From: Morinoia aosen | Lineage: Eukaryota > Arthropoda > Malacostraca > Amphipoda > Talitridae | Direction: 5' to 3' | Length of the DNA stretch: 64,000 nt | NCBI GenBank assembly: GCA_030386875.1 | Contig: CM059559.1 | Span: 64,370,392-64,434,391, forward strand | In this document: positions 1-11,596 of the stretch, one piece after another | Layout of the letters: each line of letters opens with the position of its first letter | Numbering within the stretch: position 1 is the stretch's first letter | Notes under the pieces: model-generated | Databases searched by the model: none | What the model saw: only the letters and a program-made list of their open reading frames with translations | What the model was told of the DNA's origin: nothing | Position numbers and translations under genes: made by a program

Positions 1-1116
1 AGTCGAGCGCACTGTTGGGGCGAGTCTCCAAAACAGACTGAGACGAGGTAGGATGAGGACGACAACTGCCGAGGATGTCGGAACTACAGGTTGAGACCAC
101 TGAGCGCCCTGACGCGGGTGTTGTGCTGAAACAAATGAGATAAGGTTTTCATTCTGAAATCCAATGCGCTCACACACATAGGCAAGTTTTATTGAGCAGT
201 GGTTTTGTGGAGAATCCATTCATTAAAGGTGCCAATTCAACTGCGTAGCAATGTAACCATGGTTAAGTTTAAAAATATTCTTAAACGCCTTTAAAAATCC
301 TGCACAGATTTACTAATTTTTTTACTCAAACTTTAATCCACAATGTGCAATCTAAAACCATCATCAAGTACCAAATATTGCTAATTTACTCGGCCATGTG
401 TGATAAGGCTACGAATAATTTCCTGACCTCAAGTGTAGATGAATTTTCAAAAATTATCGAGCTTCATCAGTCCACTGTATATTTTATACTCGCCTCTGCA
501 CATAACAAAATATTATATGAATTTGGATGCAAGTTGATCTGAACCTCTCAAACTAAAACAAGGATTCAACAATTATGAAAGAAGGTGCTGTTCAAAATGA
601 AATGAAGGGAACGGGGAATCTGTGCACATGGAGTGTCCCAACAACTTGTCCATGAAAACCATACAATTGAAAAGGGCATCATGATAACAAGATATTAATT
701 TCACAAAAACCACTAATATTGAAAGAAGCTTTAGAAACCAAATAAGAGTGGAAGAAAATAGCAATGAGTAACAATTAAAAACATCAACAGTATACCGAGA
801 AACGATGTTCCTCAACCATACAAAAGTCCTAATTCATTTGTACAAAGAATTCCTAAGCTTTAGTTGGCGACCTCACCAATTGTGAAACATCTGTTCAATT
901 GAGGCAAAACAGGATGAACTCACATTTAACTGCAGAATGAACGTGGAGAAACATCCTAGCTGCCCTTTCAGCAGCGGCTTCTTTCATGTTTGCTGAATTC
1001 TACTATTTAACACCAAGTCTACCATTTTTGTGCTATACGGGATAAAAATAAATCAATCAGCACCAGTAAGATGTCTGAATATTCAAACATTTGTGAAGCA
1101 CCTAGAGGTTCCTTAC
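1..1116. other. AT-rich spacer, nothing recognised
   Basis: The first 130 bases are GC-richer than what follows and could be the edge of a repeat that begins outside the window. After that the DNA is AT-rich and has no open frame with a recognisable domain on either strand. Confidence 0.4.
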
Positions 1117-1337
1117 CTTTCTGAAAAGAGTTCCTTGAAATATTTCAAACCAAGCATTGCTCCTTGCAGAAAAGGTTGACAAGGTTTTGAAGAATCGTTT
1201 AGACAAGCAGCAGAAACAAGTTAGCCAGACCATCATGACTGATGTCCCTCAATGATGCAGACCTCTTCCCAACATGCGAGTGACACAGTAGTTGGCAGTA
1301 AAATGAGGCTGTCACAGATGACCACTTGTCACGGTAC
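1117..1337 (-). other. putative exon, unknown gene
   Basis: On the minus strand a strong acceptor (long T/C tract ending in TTCAG) lies just upstream of base 1337 and a good donor (AAG|GTAAGG) just after base 1117, enclosing 221 nt. The frame is open for about 47 codons from the acceptor (it begins YRDKWSSVTASF) and then stops inside the segment, so this is either part of a non-coding transcript, an exon of a decayed gene, or chance. The peptide resembles no family I know and no partner exon was found nearby. The call rests on the splice signals alone. Confidence 0.25.
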
Positions 1338-2802
1338 CTGAACAAACAAAAAAGAGGTGAGTATGTGGATAACATATTAAAAACACAAATAATTCTGCTT
1401 GTTTGCCTTTTTTGTTTAATTAGCAATGTGCTCAGTGGCTTGCTTATCACCATCCACCCTTTTTGTTTTCAGTAATAATGAAAGAATGAGCCTAGGTAGT
1501 CAGCCTGATTTTCCAAAACTTCTACAAAGTGGAGGAGAATGAGAATACATGAACATGAATGAATTAAAAATTGTTAAAAATTTTCAATTGCTAATGTTCT
1601 TGATTAGGGAAGAATTAAAAATGATGGCTTCCCAAAATATCTCTGTAAGTGCTATGAAAAAAAGATGGTGATAAAACATTTTAGTTTTGTTAGTGTTCTT
1701 CATTAGGACAGAATTAAAAATGAAGGCTTCCTAAAATATCCCAGTGTGCTATGAAAGGAAATACGGCAATAAAATAATTTTGGTTTGTTACTGGAAAATT
1801 GGCAAAAAATTAATTCATATCTATGAAGTTGATACAAAATCCATAGATGTTTATGAAATTTGTTAACATAAAGATACTCGTTTGAAAAGCACACATGGTA
1901 TCATACTAAGCCATTGCAATGTTTCTACAATTTATTAAAAAAAACACAAATACAACCAAATTATTCCCAGCAAAAATAGTTATTAATACTGGTAATTATG
2001 AAAAACAACACAGAAATACTGAAATAGCAAAGTAATTAGATAAGTTTTAATATATTTATTTCATTAAGTGCTTTAACTATTTTCAGAACAGCACTTGATT
2101 GTGATATAATCATTTTAACATGCCCACAAAACAGGTAATATACACACCATGTACTGAAAGATGTTTCTCCGTACAGAAAGTGTAGACCACTTCTTTCTGA
2201 CATAAATCTCAAGCAGATTTTTGCATATCTCATTAAAAGCATACTCACTTTGTGCAAGACACAAAAATTTCAGGAACATTATGATACTAACAAAATATTT
2301 TTATAGCAACCCTGCAGAAAATCAGATCATATTTGATATGCAAGTCTACCAAGGTTTCAACAATTCTGAAAGTAAAAAAACAAAAATAATTACTAATATT
2401 GTAACATTGAAACATTTGAAATTGTTAGCAATTGAAGTATTGTAGTCATATTAAATGATCTAGCAAAAGGCTTCAAAATCAGTCTTTTGACCCACCCTTC
2501 CAATTAAATCAACAACAACTTAAAAGATATTATAGGCAATCTATGATGGATTACAGAACTGGTTTGAAAATATCAGATAACATGGAAGCAAAATAAAGTA
2601 ATAATATTAACCACAAATCAAATTTTAGAAAAATGACATATGTTATTCAGAAAGTATTTTTTTTCCACCAATCAAAGTTAAAAAAAACTAAGATTAAAGC
2701 TATCACTTTGACAAAGTCAAATTTGAGGATGATAAAGTTTACATGTTATTGAAGGCCAGTGATAGAACAAGAGAAAAAGTTGTAAGATTGCCAAAAAAAT
2801 AC
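1338..2802. other. AT-rich spacer, nothing recognised
   Basis: AT-rich DNA with a weak internal duplication: TTAGGRMAGAATTAAAAATGA followed by GGCTTCC occurs near 1605-1635 and again near 1705-1730, about 100 bases apart, and both are followed by AAAATATC and a GCTATGAAA segment. No coding frame is supported. Confidence 0.4.
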
Positions 2803-3337
2803 GGTAAATGTTGAGGACTTGACCATAATCAATTTTCCATTCTTTGATCAATAAAGATTGTTGATGAGACCAAAATAAACAAGTTTTCTTCAATGCACTT
2901 TCCGGCGGAAATAAGTATTTTAAAAGTTATGGCATTAAATGAGTTACCGTAACTCCAGTGTTTGAGGCGGGGAAAAATACACCGCACGGTCCGACGTGAA
3001 AGTAAACAGGCGTTCCCGCGTGCCAACCAAGCCGACGAAGAGCAAACCCCCTATTACAAACGTAAAGAGGTTGGGTCGTGAGGGGTAGCCACAGTTCTTT
3101 TAGTGAAAACTATAAAACTAAAAGAACTGTGGCTACCCCTCAAGACCCAACCTCTTTACGTTTGTAATAGGGTGATGCACACTGGAGTTCCGGTAACTCA
3201 TTTAACGCCATAACTTTTAAAATACTCATTTCCGCCAGAAAGTGCATTGAAGAAAACTTGTATATTTTGGTCTGATCAACAATCGTTGTTGATCAAAAAG
3301 TGGAAAATCGATTATGGTCAAGTCCTCAACATTTACC
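2803..3337. mobile_element. hairpin (foldback/MITE-like) element
   Basis: This is a large inverted repeat. The outer arms are about 2803-2960 and 3179-3337; they start GGTAAATGTTGAGGACTTG and read back in reverse complement with scattered mismatches. The inner arms, 3049-3104 and 3117-3172, are nearly identical, with one difference seen in about 55 bases, around a 12-base loop. The left side has about 88 extra bases between outer and inner arm that the right side lacks. No coding capacity. The arms resemble those of the element at 14.26-14.99 kb, so this is a family. The superfamily is unknown, and no clear target duplication was found. Confidence 0.75.
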
Positions 3338-5210
3338 AAAAATACTTTCCATTACTTAATAGTGCAAAACCACTTACACAGTTTCATTTAGCCTTGTGTG
3401 TTTGGCAAAATCACAATGCTTCAGTTTTTAATATGTATATTCTACAAATTGCCATTGTTGATCATGAATCAGAAGCATATCCTTAAATTTTTATTAAGTT
3501 GAGTATGGAATCATGCTAACTAATAAAACCAGACATTTAACCAGTTATACTTTTTTCTTCAAGAATCAGTGGAAATTGTACATAAATTATGCTGAAACCT
3601 ACATGCAGCAATTATGAAATGCTGAGATTATGTTGTGAACAGCTATAGTATGCAATATTTAGCTTCATCCATAATGTTTCAAATAATACATATAGGTATC
3701 AAAATTACCCAATTTCATTTCTGTCAGAATAATGTGAACTATTTTGCATTCAAGAGGGAAAAATATTTGATAAAATATGATGAAAATTTTAAATTTTAAT
3801 AGAATCATTTTATGATGAACAATATAAATGTTTGCTTTAAGCTAAATTATGTTTGGAATATATTTTATTAATCATCTACCACAATCCCAACTGTCACTAA
3901 CAAACAGCCACATAACATTTTAAATATATCCAGTAACAATATTCTAGCAAAAAAGTAACAAATTCATTAGTAGAATTCTTTAAAGAATTATTCGACAGAA
4001 CATTGTTCATCACTTCGAAATCTCATGCTGGCTTCAGTCACATCTTTGTGCTCTAGTTGACATTCCATTCTCACTTCTCAACATTGAACGGTTTTGCAGT
4101 TCTACACACAAACTGGCACTAGCCACATTTAACACCAGAAAAACGCATGCTTCCTAAGCCTAATTGAATTTCCTTTCTTTAACAATTATGAAAAATCAAT
4201 CATCACACACAAGAAGCACACGTACCACCGTGAAAGGCACAGAACTGTTTTTAGAACATATGAGACAGAGATTCCGGGCGGCAGCCGATGCACTCTTCAC
4301 AATTTTTGCAGTAGTCTGTGACTGGCGGATGTTGGGTTGGGCTCATGGCTGACGTACGACACAAAGCACCATTGAATGAGTAATTCATTGAATCCTCAAA
4401 CTTCTTTAACCAACTGCTTTTTCGAAGGCCCCAGCCTATTGAAATCAGTCTAATCAGCGCAGATAAATCACACTGAAGCTACCACTAGGTATGGAAACCA
4501 AAAATTTAGTCGGCTGCAATCTAGTGCTTGACAATAAAATGTTTCCAATGTGGCATACACTCCCTCCAACAGATGCACCAATTTTTTTGCACAAGAAAAA
4601 TATATACAAGGCTATTAGCAATTAAAAGCATTAAAATAACAGACATGTTGAAAGAATGCCCCTTCTATGAATAAAAACAAAATATAAGATGAATACAGTT
4701 CTTACAGATTTAAACGACTAAAAGAAAAGAATCGTCACAAGCCAAATATGTATTCCAGGAGGAATCAGAGGACTAAATAATGCAATCAACTTAATCTCAA
4801 TAGTGATGGAATACCTTTTCCTTGAGCACCAACCAGCATATTATGAGCTTTCTCTTCTGTGCTTAACGATAACTTTGATGACCAACTGAATGGAAGAATT
4901 GTAGTACATTGTACGTCAACTTTAATTTAATCGAAATGGCGACTGATCAATTTTTCCGAACGAATGATTAATTTTTGTAACATATTTTCTTATGATTGGT
5001 AGCTATTTTTTAGCAGCTTCCATCGACTAGGTTCTGTGCTAAATAAAAAAATTAGGCTATCTTCTGCAAATAGTGTTCATTTTTGTGGCATATTTTACGA
5101 AAATTAAGGTTTCATAATTCAGGACAAACAAAAGAAAACGGTAAATATACCGAAAAATTCATGATTCTTCAATCCTCTGTGCTAAGCACATATTAGACGT
5201 GACCAATCCA
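3338..5210. other. AT-rich spacer, nothing recognised
   Basis: AT-rich DNA. On the minus strand near 4230-4350 there is a short frame with four cysteines in a row of short spacings (DYCKNCEECIGC), but it is about 30 codons long, has no splice context and is probably chance. Confidence 0.4.
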
Positions 5211-5636
5211 GACCAAAGACCTGACCAGAGACCCGACCAGAGACCTGACCAGAGACCCGATCAGAGACCTGACCAGAGACCTGACCAGAGACCTGACCAG
5301 AAGCCCGACCAGAAGCTCGACCAGAGACCTGACCAGAGACCTGACCAGAGACCTGACCAGAAACCTGACCAGAGACCTGACCAGAGACCTGACGAGAGAC
5401 CTGACCAGAGACCCGACCAGATACCTGACTAAAGACCTAACCAGAAGCCCGACCAGAAGCCCGACCAGAGACCTGACCAGAGACCTGACCAGAGACCTGA
5501 CCAGAGACCTGACCAGAGACCGGACCAGAGACCTGACCAGAGACCGGACCAGAGACCGGACCAGAGACCGGACCGGAGACCTGACCAGAGACCTGACCAG
5601 AGACCGGACCAGAGACCGGACCAGAGACCGGAACGG
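5211..5636. repeat. 12-bp minisatellite (GACCAGAGACCT)n
   Basis: About 35 tandem copies of a 12-bp unit. The left part favours ACCTGACCAGAG; the right part carries many GACCGGACCAGA variants. Because the unit is a multiple of three, the array stays open in several frames: (DQRP)n on the plus strand and a (VSGP/VSGQ)-type repeat on the minus strand. No start context, splice site or flanking coding sequence supports translation, so it is called satellite DNA. Confidence 0.9.
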
Positions 5637-7625
5637 GAAAATCAGACAAAATTAGATTAGAGTAGATTAAATTATGTTTTTAAGCCTCCTTAACCGCAAT
5701 ACAGGCGTTCCAAAGAGAGGAAAGAGGAATACATTAATGAGTATGGACTTGAAGGGGTGCCAAATCTATACACGAGTCATATGGAAATGGGAAGTTGAGA
5801 AAGAAATTCATAAAACCAGATAACGAGTGAAGAGGAAAGTTGTGGGTACTGAAAAACCGCTTAGTAGTAACCGAAAAAATTGACCCGTAAACAAATAAAT
5901 ACTACCTTATTTCAACTGAAAGAAGGCCTATCTAACCTTTTGCTCGGGACCTCACATATCCCCCCGGGAGCCTAAATTCTCATAGATACAACAGCTGTAT
6001 TCTCCTCAGGGGTTTGTCGAGAATCTGTTAAGAATAATCAATTTTCGAATTAAAAATGAGAATTTAGGGAAAATCTTAACCAGGTGTAATAAATTCGAGT
6101 TTTTGATCATGTGTAACAAATTTACGTGTAACAAATTTTGTACTTTGAAAAGAAAAAAATACGTCAGTGGGCTTTGCTTTATGTGTTGTAAAAACATTGT
6201 AAGGTGCGCATTCAGCAGTACAGAGAGTGATCGAGTCCACACGTTCGTTGAAAGAATGTTTTGGTAAGGCCATTCTGAAGAGCATCGGGCAGTTTTGTAT
6301 TTATTTTACCACGAAGGAATGTGTGAGGGAACTTGGTTACAAGATCTCTTACAGGGCAGAGAAACCTTTCCACAAAAGTGTTTGTAGACAGGGCGATCTT
6401 AAAATAACATGAGGAGAAGAGGCCAGCGAAACTTGAGAGGGTTCGGCTGAACCACACGGAGAGAAATTTATTGGAAGCACTTGTAAGCGTTGGGGCTGAG
6501 GACGCTGGACAGAAGAGGGTGACAGATTTATGACACACCATGGTAGGCTTAGGAGGTCCGTTAGAGAGCGAGCGATATTATCGAAAAGCAAACAACCTCA
6601 GAAGAAGGCGGAGATTACGGCGCGCTTGGCAAAACATTTCAACAGCAAATAAGAAAAGGACAGCCTCAGGGAAAACCAATGGGAACGTTAGAGGGAAGTC
6701 TAGGAGGACGCTCAAGCAGCCCGTGAGAACACGAGTGGTCTCACAAAGAAAAGGGGGAGTACAGCTTTTGAACGGAGGGACAGAGCTGATGAGAGGCGAT
6801 CAGTCTAACGCGGTGCATCATCATAGAAAGAAGTACGTGTAACCAAGTGTCATACTGGAAAAGCATTTTGAAAAATATATGTGAAAATATTGAATATATT
6901 GAACGTATAGAGGAAGTTGAATAAGTTGTTTTGAGCCCGTAAATCAAAATGAAATTAAAAAAATGTCACGTCTATTTTCCAGAAATGAAAACATCGTAAC
7001 CAAACTGTGCAGTATATGAAGTAATAATTTGAACGACAGTTGGGCGGGTAAGGACTATTTCGGATCATAAGATATACAGTTCCTTTTGAAAAGAAGTTTT
7101 GAAATAAAAGTCATGAAAAATAATGTCACATTAACGTAAAAATTTAAAATAATTTTGAGCACAATTTTCGGCAATTAAAAGAAGTAACGAGCTGATAAAT
7201 CATTTGCAGGCAGGGCGGTCGTCGCAGATGTCTAACGTGATTGGAGGTTACGCGCTAGAAGTCAGAAGTGGAGATTTGGAAGGTGGTCGTCATAAAATTT
7301 TGAACTGAGAATCACTTGTGGAGACTGAACTGGATTTGTGCCTTTGAGAAGGAACGTGTGAACGAACGTTATGACCACATCTGTACTGCTGAACGCCACA
7401 ATAATTGAGGGGTATTCTGTTATATTCATGTGTGGGAAAGTGAGGGAAGGGCTGGCCGGCCAGATTTACTGGGATATCAATTGTGTGTAATTCAGTAGGG
7501 TAGGCTTTGAGGCAGGGTGTAAAATCGAACTGGGTTCTAATGACATGTTCATGGATTGTGAGTCGATGTTATCGTATTGTATCAATTCTGCCGTAATTAT
7601 AAATTCATGTTGAATTCATATGGCG
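5637..7625. other. spacer with a repeat shared with the window end
   Basis: At 5676-5750 a segment (AAGCCTCCTTAACCGC, then AGAGAGGAAAGAGGAA and GAGTATGGA) matches 63905-63995 (AAGCCTCCCTAACCGC, AGAGAGGAAGGAGGAA, CAGTATGGA), so it is an interspersed repeat. The rest, including overlapping open frames at 6.2-6.85 kb on both strands, shows no recognisable domain. Confidence 0.45.
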
Positions 7626-7662
7626 TATATAAATATCCGTCAATGCAAAGGCAGCTCATCGA
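7626..7662 (+). promoter_or_regulatory. possible TATA core promoter
   Basis: TATATAAATAT sits at 7626-7636, with a CTCATC initiator-like sequence about 25-30 bases downstream and a GTGAGT donor-like sequence at about 7711. The arrangement fits an arthropod TATA promoter with a short first exon, but no coding exon follows that I can identify. A repeat-borne promoter is equally likely. Confidence 0.2.
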
Positions 7663-8100
7663 TACAGGTGCGCACAGAATCGCGCGGATGTAAGTCGTGT
7701 ATCAACTAATCAGTGAGTACCTTTTCTTTTTTAGTATATGTACGGTGATTGCCGATTATTATTCATTTAATTTGTGTTGTGTATATAGCCTGGAGGTGTG
7801 CCATTCCTTTATTCCGAGAACCTGATCTTCTTGTTAATGAATTGTTAACAAGGAGGTGAAGGGACCGTTTCTCGTGACAGGTTTAAAATTTTTCCGTTTA
7901 CACAATTCTAAGTTGGAAGAAGTAAAACTTTCATAACATAAGCATAAATTCAATAATTACCACATTTGAACTCAATGTGGCCGTTAAAAATATTTATTGG
8001 CATGGATTAGAGAGGAAACACTCAGCAACTTCAACCTTGGCAACGTTCTATCGGTGGAAGCTAGTCTACGTTCTCGACCAACTTGAAGGATTGTCATGGT

Positions 8101-8142
8101 GACACACTTAAGTGTGTCATAATGACACATCCAGGTGTGTCA
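8101..8142. repeat. two adjacent palindromes with GACAC/GTGTC arms
   Basis: GACACACTTAAGTGTGTC at 8101-8118 is a perfect 18-base palindrome. It is followed at once by TGACACATCCAGGTGTGTCA, an imperfect copy of the same design with a spacer in the middle. They lie about 100 bases before the start of the LTR-like insertion at 8244. They could be protein-binding sites or a decayed hairpin; no function is shown. Confidence 0.5.
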
Positions 8143-9485
8143 AGATTTCTCTGAGTGTGAGCATCGAAGTCAACATAAGGACTCTTGCAGGAGTAATATG
8201 AAGGTGATAAGTAACTGAAAATTGTTAAATAGCAATGAAGTTATGTGGAGAATCCACACAAATAGGTTCAATGGTAAACAGGGAATGACAGCAAAAAGGT
8301 TTATTGAACGCTGCAAGTAGCAGTAAATTTAGATGATACGAACCATTCAATAGGCCGAACATCAGGATCGTAGGTTCACGAGCCAGGAACAAGAATTAAT
8401 CAACTAGGACAAATCTTAGGACTAATGCCTGCTCAGCGTATAAGATTAAAAAACTACATTAACTCTAATTAACAACAACAAAATTCAGGAACGAAGGATC
8501 TAGGGTTAACCTAGATAAATGAAAGAAAGGCGATCCCTATAAATTAACAAAAATGGCGACTCCTAGCATGGTGGCTAAAACGCAGCAGCACTGTTTCCAC
8601 TACGAAGGCGCGAAACCATGCATTCTTCAGCGGCGATTCTAATCAGCTTGCGGCGTGGCCCTCCAGAGGACTGGCCGTTCGCCCAGCAGGCAAAATTCAA
8701 GCCGCACGGCCCCGAGAATCTCCTGTAGTTTAACGCAGCTCAGTAGGCCGATCAACAGCCAGGGTAGCCAGCACTGCACAACTGAAATGACAGCCTCCTC
8801 TGAAATCGCAGCGCAGATTTAAAACCAGCTGTCCCGCATCGTTCCCGGTAGAGCAGCCTCAAGCTGGGCTTTTGGAGCCCGAAGACGCAGATACTAGAAA
8901 AATGAAACAAATGAATCAATGCAATGAAGAAATCAATGGAGTAAGAAGTTATTCATAATGATTTTGCAGCAAACAGGAACATTATAGCAGGACTATTTCA
9001 TAGGCTACCTGAGTTTAATTATGCCTCAGTGTGGAAGCCCCTCGTAGAGTTAGAAAGATGGTAAACGTGAAGAAAAAGGTGCAAGCAAAGAGCAAGTTTA
9101 GGAAATAGAATTAGGTTTAAGAGTCAATAGTACTACCCGGAGAGTTAGACAGCAGGTAAGCCGTCCTTCAGTTAGGCTCCAGGTAGGATAATTAAGTTAA
9201 GGAAAAGGGTTAACGGCCCATTCCAAGCAAGCTCGAAATAGATTTAGGTTAAAAGAATTTAAGATATCATAGTATTAAGTTATCGAAGATATTAAGGTTT
9301 AAGGATTTAATAATTCGAGAAATTTAAGGTAGCTTAACAAGATCACTCACACTCACAGTCATACAATTAACAATGGCAAGGTTATCTATCAGAGCAATAG
9401 GACAAAGGTGATTAATTCATAAGACATAGAAGCAAAGATGGCTTTAGGAAATAGAGAGAATAGGTGAAGAAGCGATCCACCGGGA

Positions 9486-9821
9486 CGCACAGGGTCTAAT
9501 CTCGCAGGATTTCTACACCGTTCAGCCCTCTCCCTCCACCTCCAGCCAGCTACAGCACCACCTCCAAGCAGCTACAGAAATTTTAGGTTAAATTAATTTA
9601 GGTTAGGTTAAGTTAAGTTAAGTTAGGTTAAGAGGTTAGGTTAAGTTAGGTAAGGTTGGGTAAGGTTAGGCCAAGTTCAGTTAGTTTAAGGTTAACTTAA
9701 AAAAGTTAAAAAATGCCTGTTTTTGCGTGGCGCGAATGGCAACTTCAGTAGCTGCTCGGAGGTGGAGGGAGAGGGTTGGGCGGTGTAGAAATCCTGCGAG
9801 CTTGGACCCAGTGCCACCGGG
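9486..9821. repeat. inverted repeat around a TTAGG-like tract
   Basis: The left arm (about 9486-9560) contains CTCGCAGGATTTCTACACCG and the block CCCTCTCCCTCCACCTCC; the right arm (about 9741-9821) is its reverse complement with scattered mismatches. The loop holds the TTAGG/TTAAG tract. It lies inside the LTR-like insertion and looks like a secondary foldback feature. Confidence 0.7.
9586..9690. repeat. degenerate TTAGG/TTAAG tract
   Basis: A run of TTAGGTTAAG, GTTAAGTTA and GGTTGGGTAAGG motifs with a 5-base rhythm. TTAGG is the ancestral insect telomere repeat, but here TTAGG and TTAAG alternate irregularly, so this is at most an interstitial telomere-like tract. Simple-sequence drift is as likely. 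Confidence 0.5.
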
Positions 9822-10577
9822 ACACGCGCTTGAGGACGTGCCACGGCTGAACACCGAGCGTCGGCACCCACGACTGCGGAACGCCTTTAAGCCCGTGCCA
9901 CACCTTGCATTATGTCAATGCTACTTGTGACTGTATTGGCGTCGCAGAACAACCGCTGCGGCTTAACGAGCTTTTGGATGAGCGCGTGACAACGCGCGGC
10001 AGTCAGTTGCATTGAAGCTTTGAGAGGAGGAGGACGTCAGACGACAATGTGCTCTGCAAAGCAGCTGCGCTCGGATTATAGCAGAACGCGCTAGCGAGAC
10101 AACAGTGAACGCTTGAGCGAGACAACCGTGCTCAATGCCTGCTTGGCTCGCACTGGCTCTGCTGTGCGGTGTCGTCTTGCTACATGAATCAAGCTGCCTG
10201 GACTTTTGCTCATGTGGCTGCCCGAGCGGTGAGATAGCTCTGGGCAACTCGTCGGTGCGGCATGGAGCACTCGAAGTTGCAAGGTGTGGCACTGGCTTAA
10301 CTCTCGGGATTGATAACCGCTGAGATCGCGACTAAAGGTCACCACCATAGCTAGGAAGTCGCAACTTAAATAAAGGAACAAAAAAGCAAGAGATACCAAA
10401 CGGGTACAACTGCAACAAAAGGGATCAACCCAAAGTATCAATAGGCAGAAATGAAGCTGTACTGACTCGCCGTAAAGCAGGTCTCACCTCACCTGGCCCG
10501 AGCCAAGCTGCAAAGGTGCTAAAGTTCTAACTGCTAAGTATCTCTCAGGGCAATGGGAAATGTCAGAATTCTCCATA

Positions 10578-11548
10578 GTTAATTTTATAGTAAAAGTAGA
10601 TGTGACTAACTTTAACATACCTCTGAAGATTGAAAAATATGTTTTAATGGGATTTTTTCTTCCTATATTTAGGAACCGAATATTGAGACACTAAAAAATA
10701 ATTTAAAATACTAAACATTTAGACGAAAGTTATTACAAATCATCCGAACATTCTGTGCTTAGGAATATTTTTTCTGGTCCGTATAATTTTCACTCAGCGA
10801 TGCTCAAGTTACTTATTTCATAATTAGTTGATATTTCTGGTTAATATTGCTGTTGTTCCAATATTTCTCACACTTAATCAACAATGACCCTTGATGGTCG
10901 AACTGTTATTCATTTTCATTCACAAGCAAGGATAATGTTACCCATTTCTTTTCTCTAGGATTCATATCAGGTGATTTGCTGGGTCATTAAGAGTACCTAA
11001 ATATCGAGCTACACATCAATACGCGATATTCCAACAATACTACTGGGGATGTTCCGGGAAATAATACTTTCTTGGAAACAATATTAGTTTCCATTGCTAA
11101 AGCTCGAAAATAGAAAGTGATTTTTCCCGAAGTGTTGACATTGGAATCTGATTTCCTTCTCATACTTCATGTCCAGTGAAACCCTAATTGAAGAAGTTTT
11201 CGTACTGAATATTGGTACAGACCTATGAAGTGATTCTTCCTCTATTTTCCAAGCAAAACTGACGACTATCTGTCTTGATCATATCAAACCTCTTCCTACG
11301 GAGGAAACGGCACATGTTAATTTTTCCTTAATCTACTTCCCTTCCCCTCACGCATTATTTTCCATTAATTTTTCAGTGATTTGCTGTGTCATGTCATTAT
11401 TCTGTTCGTTCTTTGAGTTTTTCTTAATATTACAACACCTGACCTACTCTCCAAGCATGGATGCACAATCTCAAAGAAACTCAACGCTTCTTGAATTTTG
11501 CTCACCCATAGAAGCCGCTCGGCAGATTTTGCAACGGCTTTTTTATGA
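10578..11548. other. AT-rich spacer, nothing recognised
   Basis: No repeats, splice-bounded frames or RNA genes were recognised on either strand. Confidence 0.4.
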
Positions 11549-11596
11549 AATATAATGTTCCGTTATAATAATGTTCCGTTAATATAATGTTCCGTT
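11549..11596. repeat. three tandem copies of a ~16-bp unit
   Basis: ATATAATGTTCCGTT occurs three times in tandem with small length changes between copies. Confidence 0.8.

Larger units (their letters stand above)
8244..10577. mobile_element. LTR-like insertion, copy 1 (fossil)
   Basis: Starts TGTGGAGAATCCACACAA, and the base composition and order of parts follow the better-bounded copy at 52.05-53.77 kb: the same TGTGGAG..CCACACAA start, a TTTATT box about 55-60 bases in, a GC-rich block some 350-640 bases in, then AAGTTAAG-rich DNA and a CACTCAC segment. A GTTA on both sides would be a 4-base target duplication and sets the proposed right end. Non-coding as read and broken. It probably represents a solo terminal repeat or a non-autonomous member of an LTR family. 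Family assignment and right edge are uncertain. Confidence 0.35.

Noticed and set aside
5199-5649. DQRP-repeat protein and its antisense VSGP-repeat counterpart
   Set aside because: They are produced by a 12-bp satellite whose length is a multiple of three; nothing flanks them that looks like a gene.
6212-6842. 109- and 100-codon frames on opposite strands
   Set aside because: They overlap each other as shadows and neither shows a domain; the basic composition of the plus-strand frame comes from purine-rich DNA.
10135-10323. 62-codon frame with a signal-peptide-like start (MPAWLALALLCGVVLL) and several cysteines
   Set aside because: It lies inside the LTR-like insertion, overlaps longer frames on the other strand, and has no splice context or known family. 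Chance hydrophobic translation is likelier than a secreted peptide.
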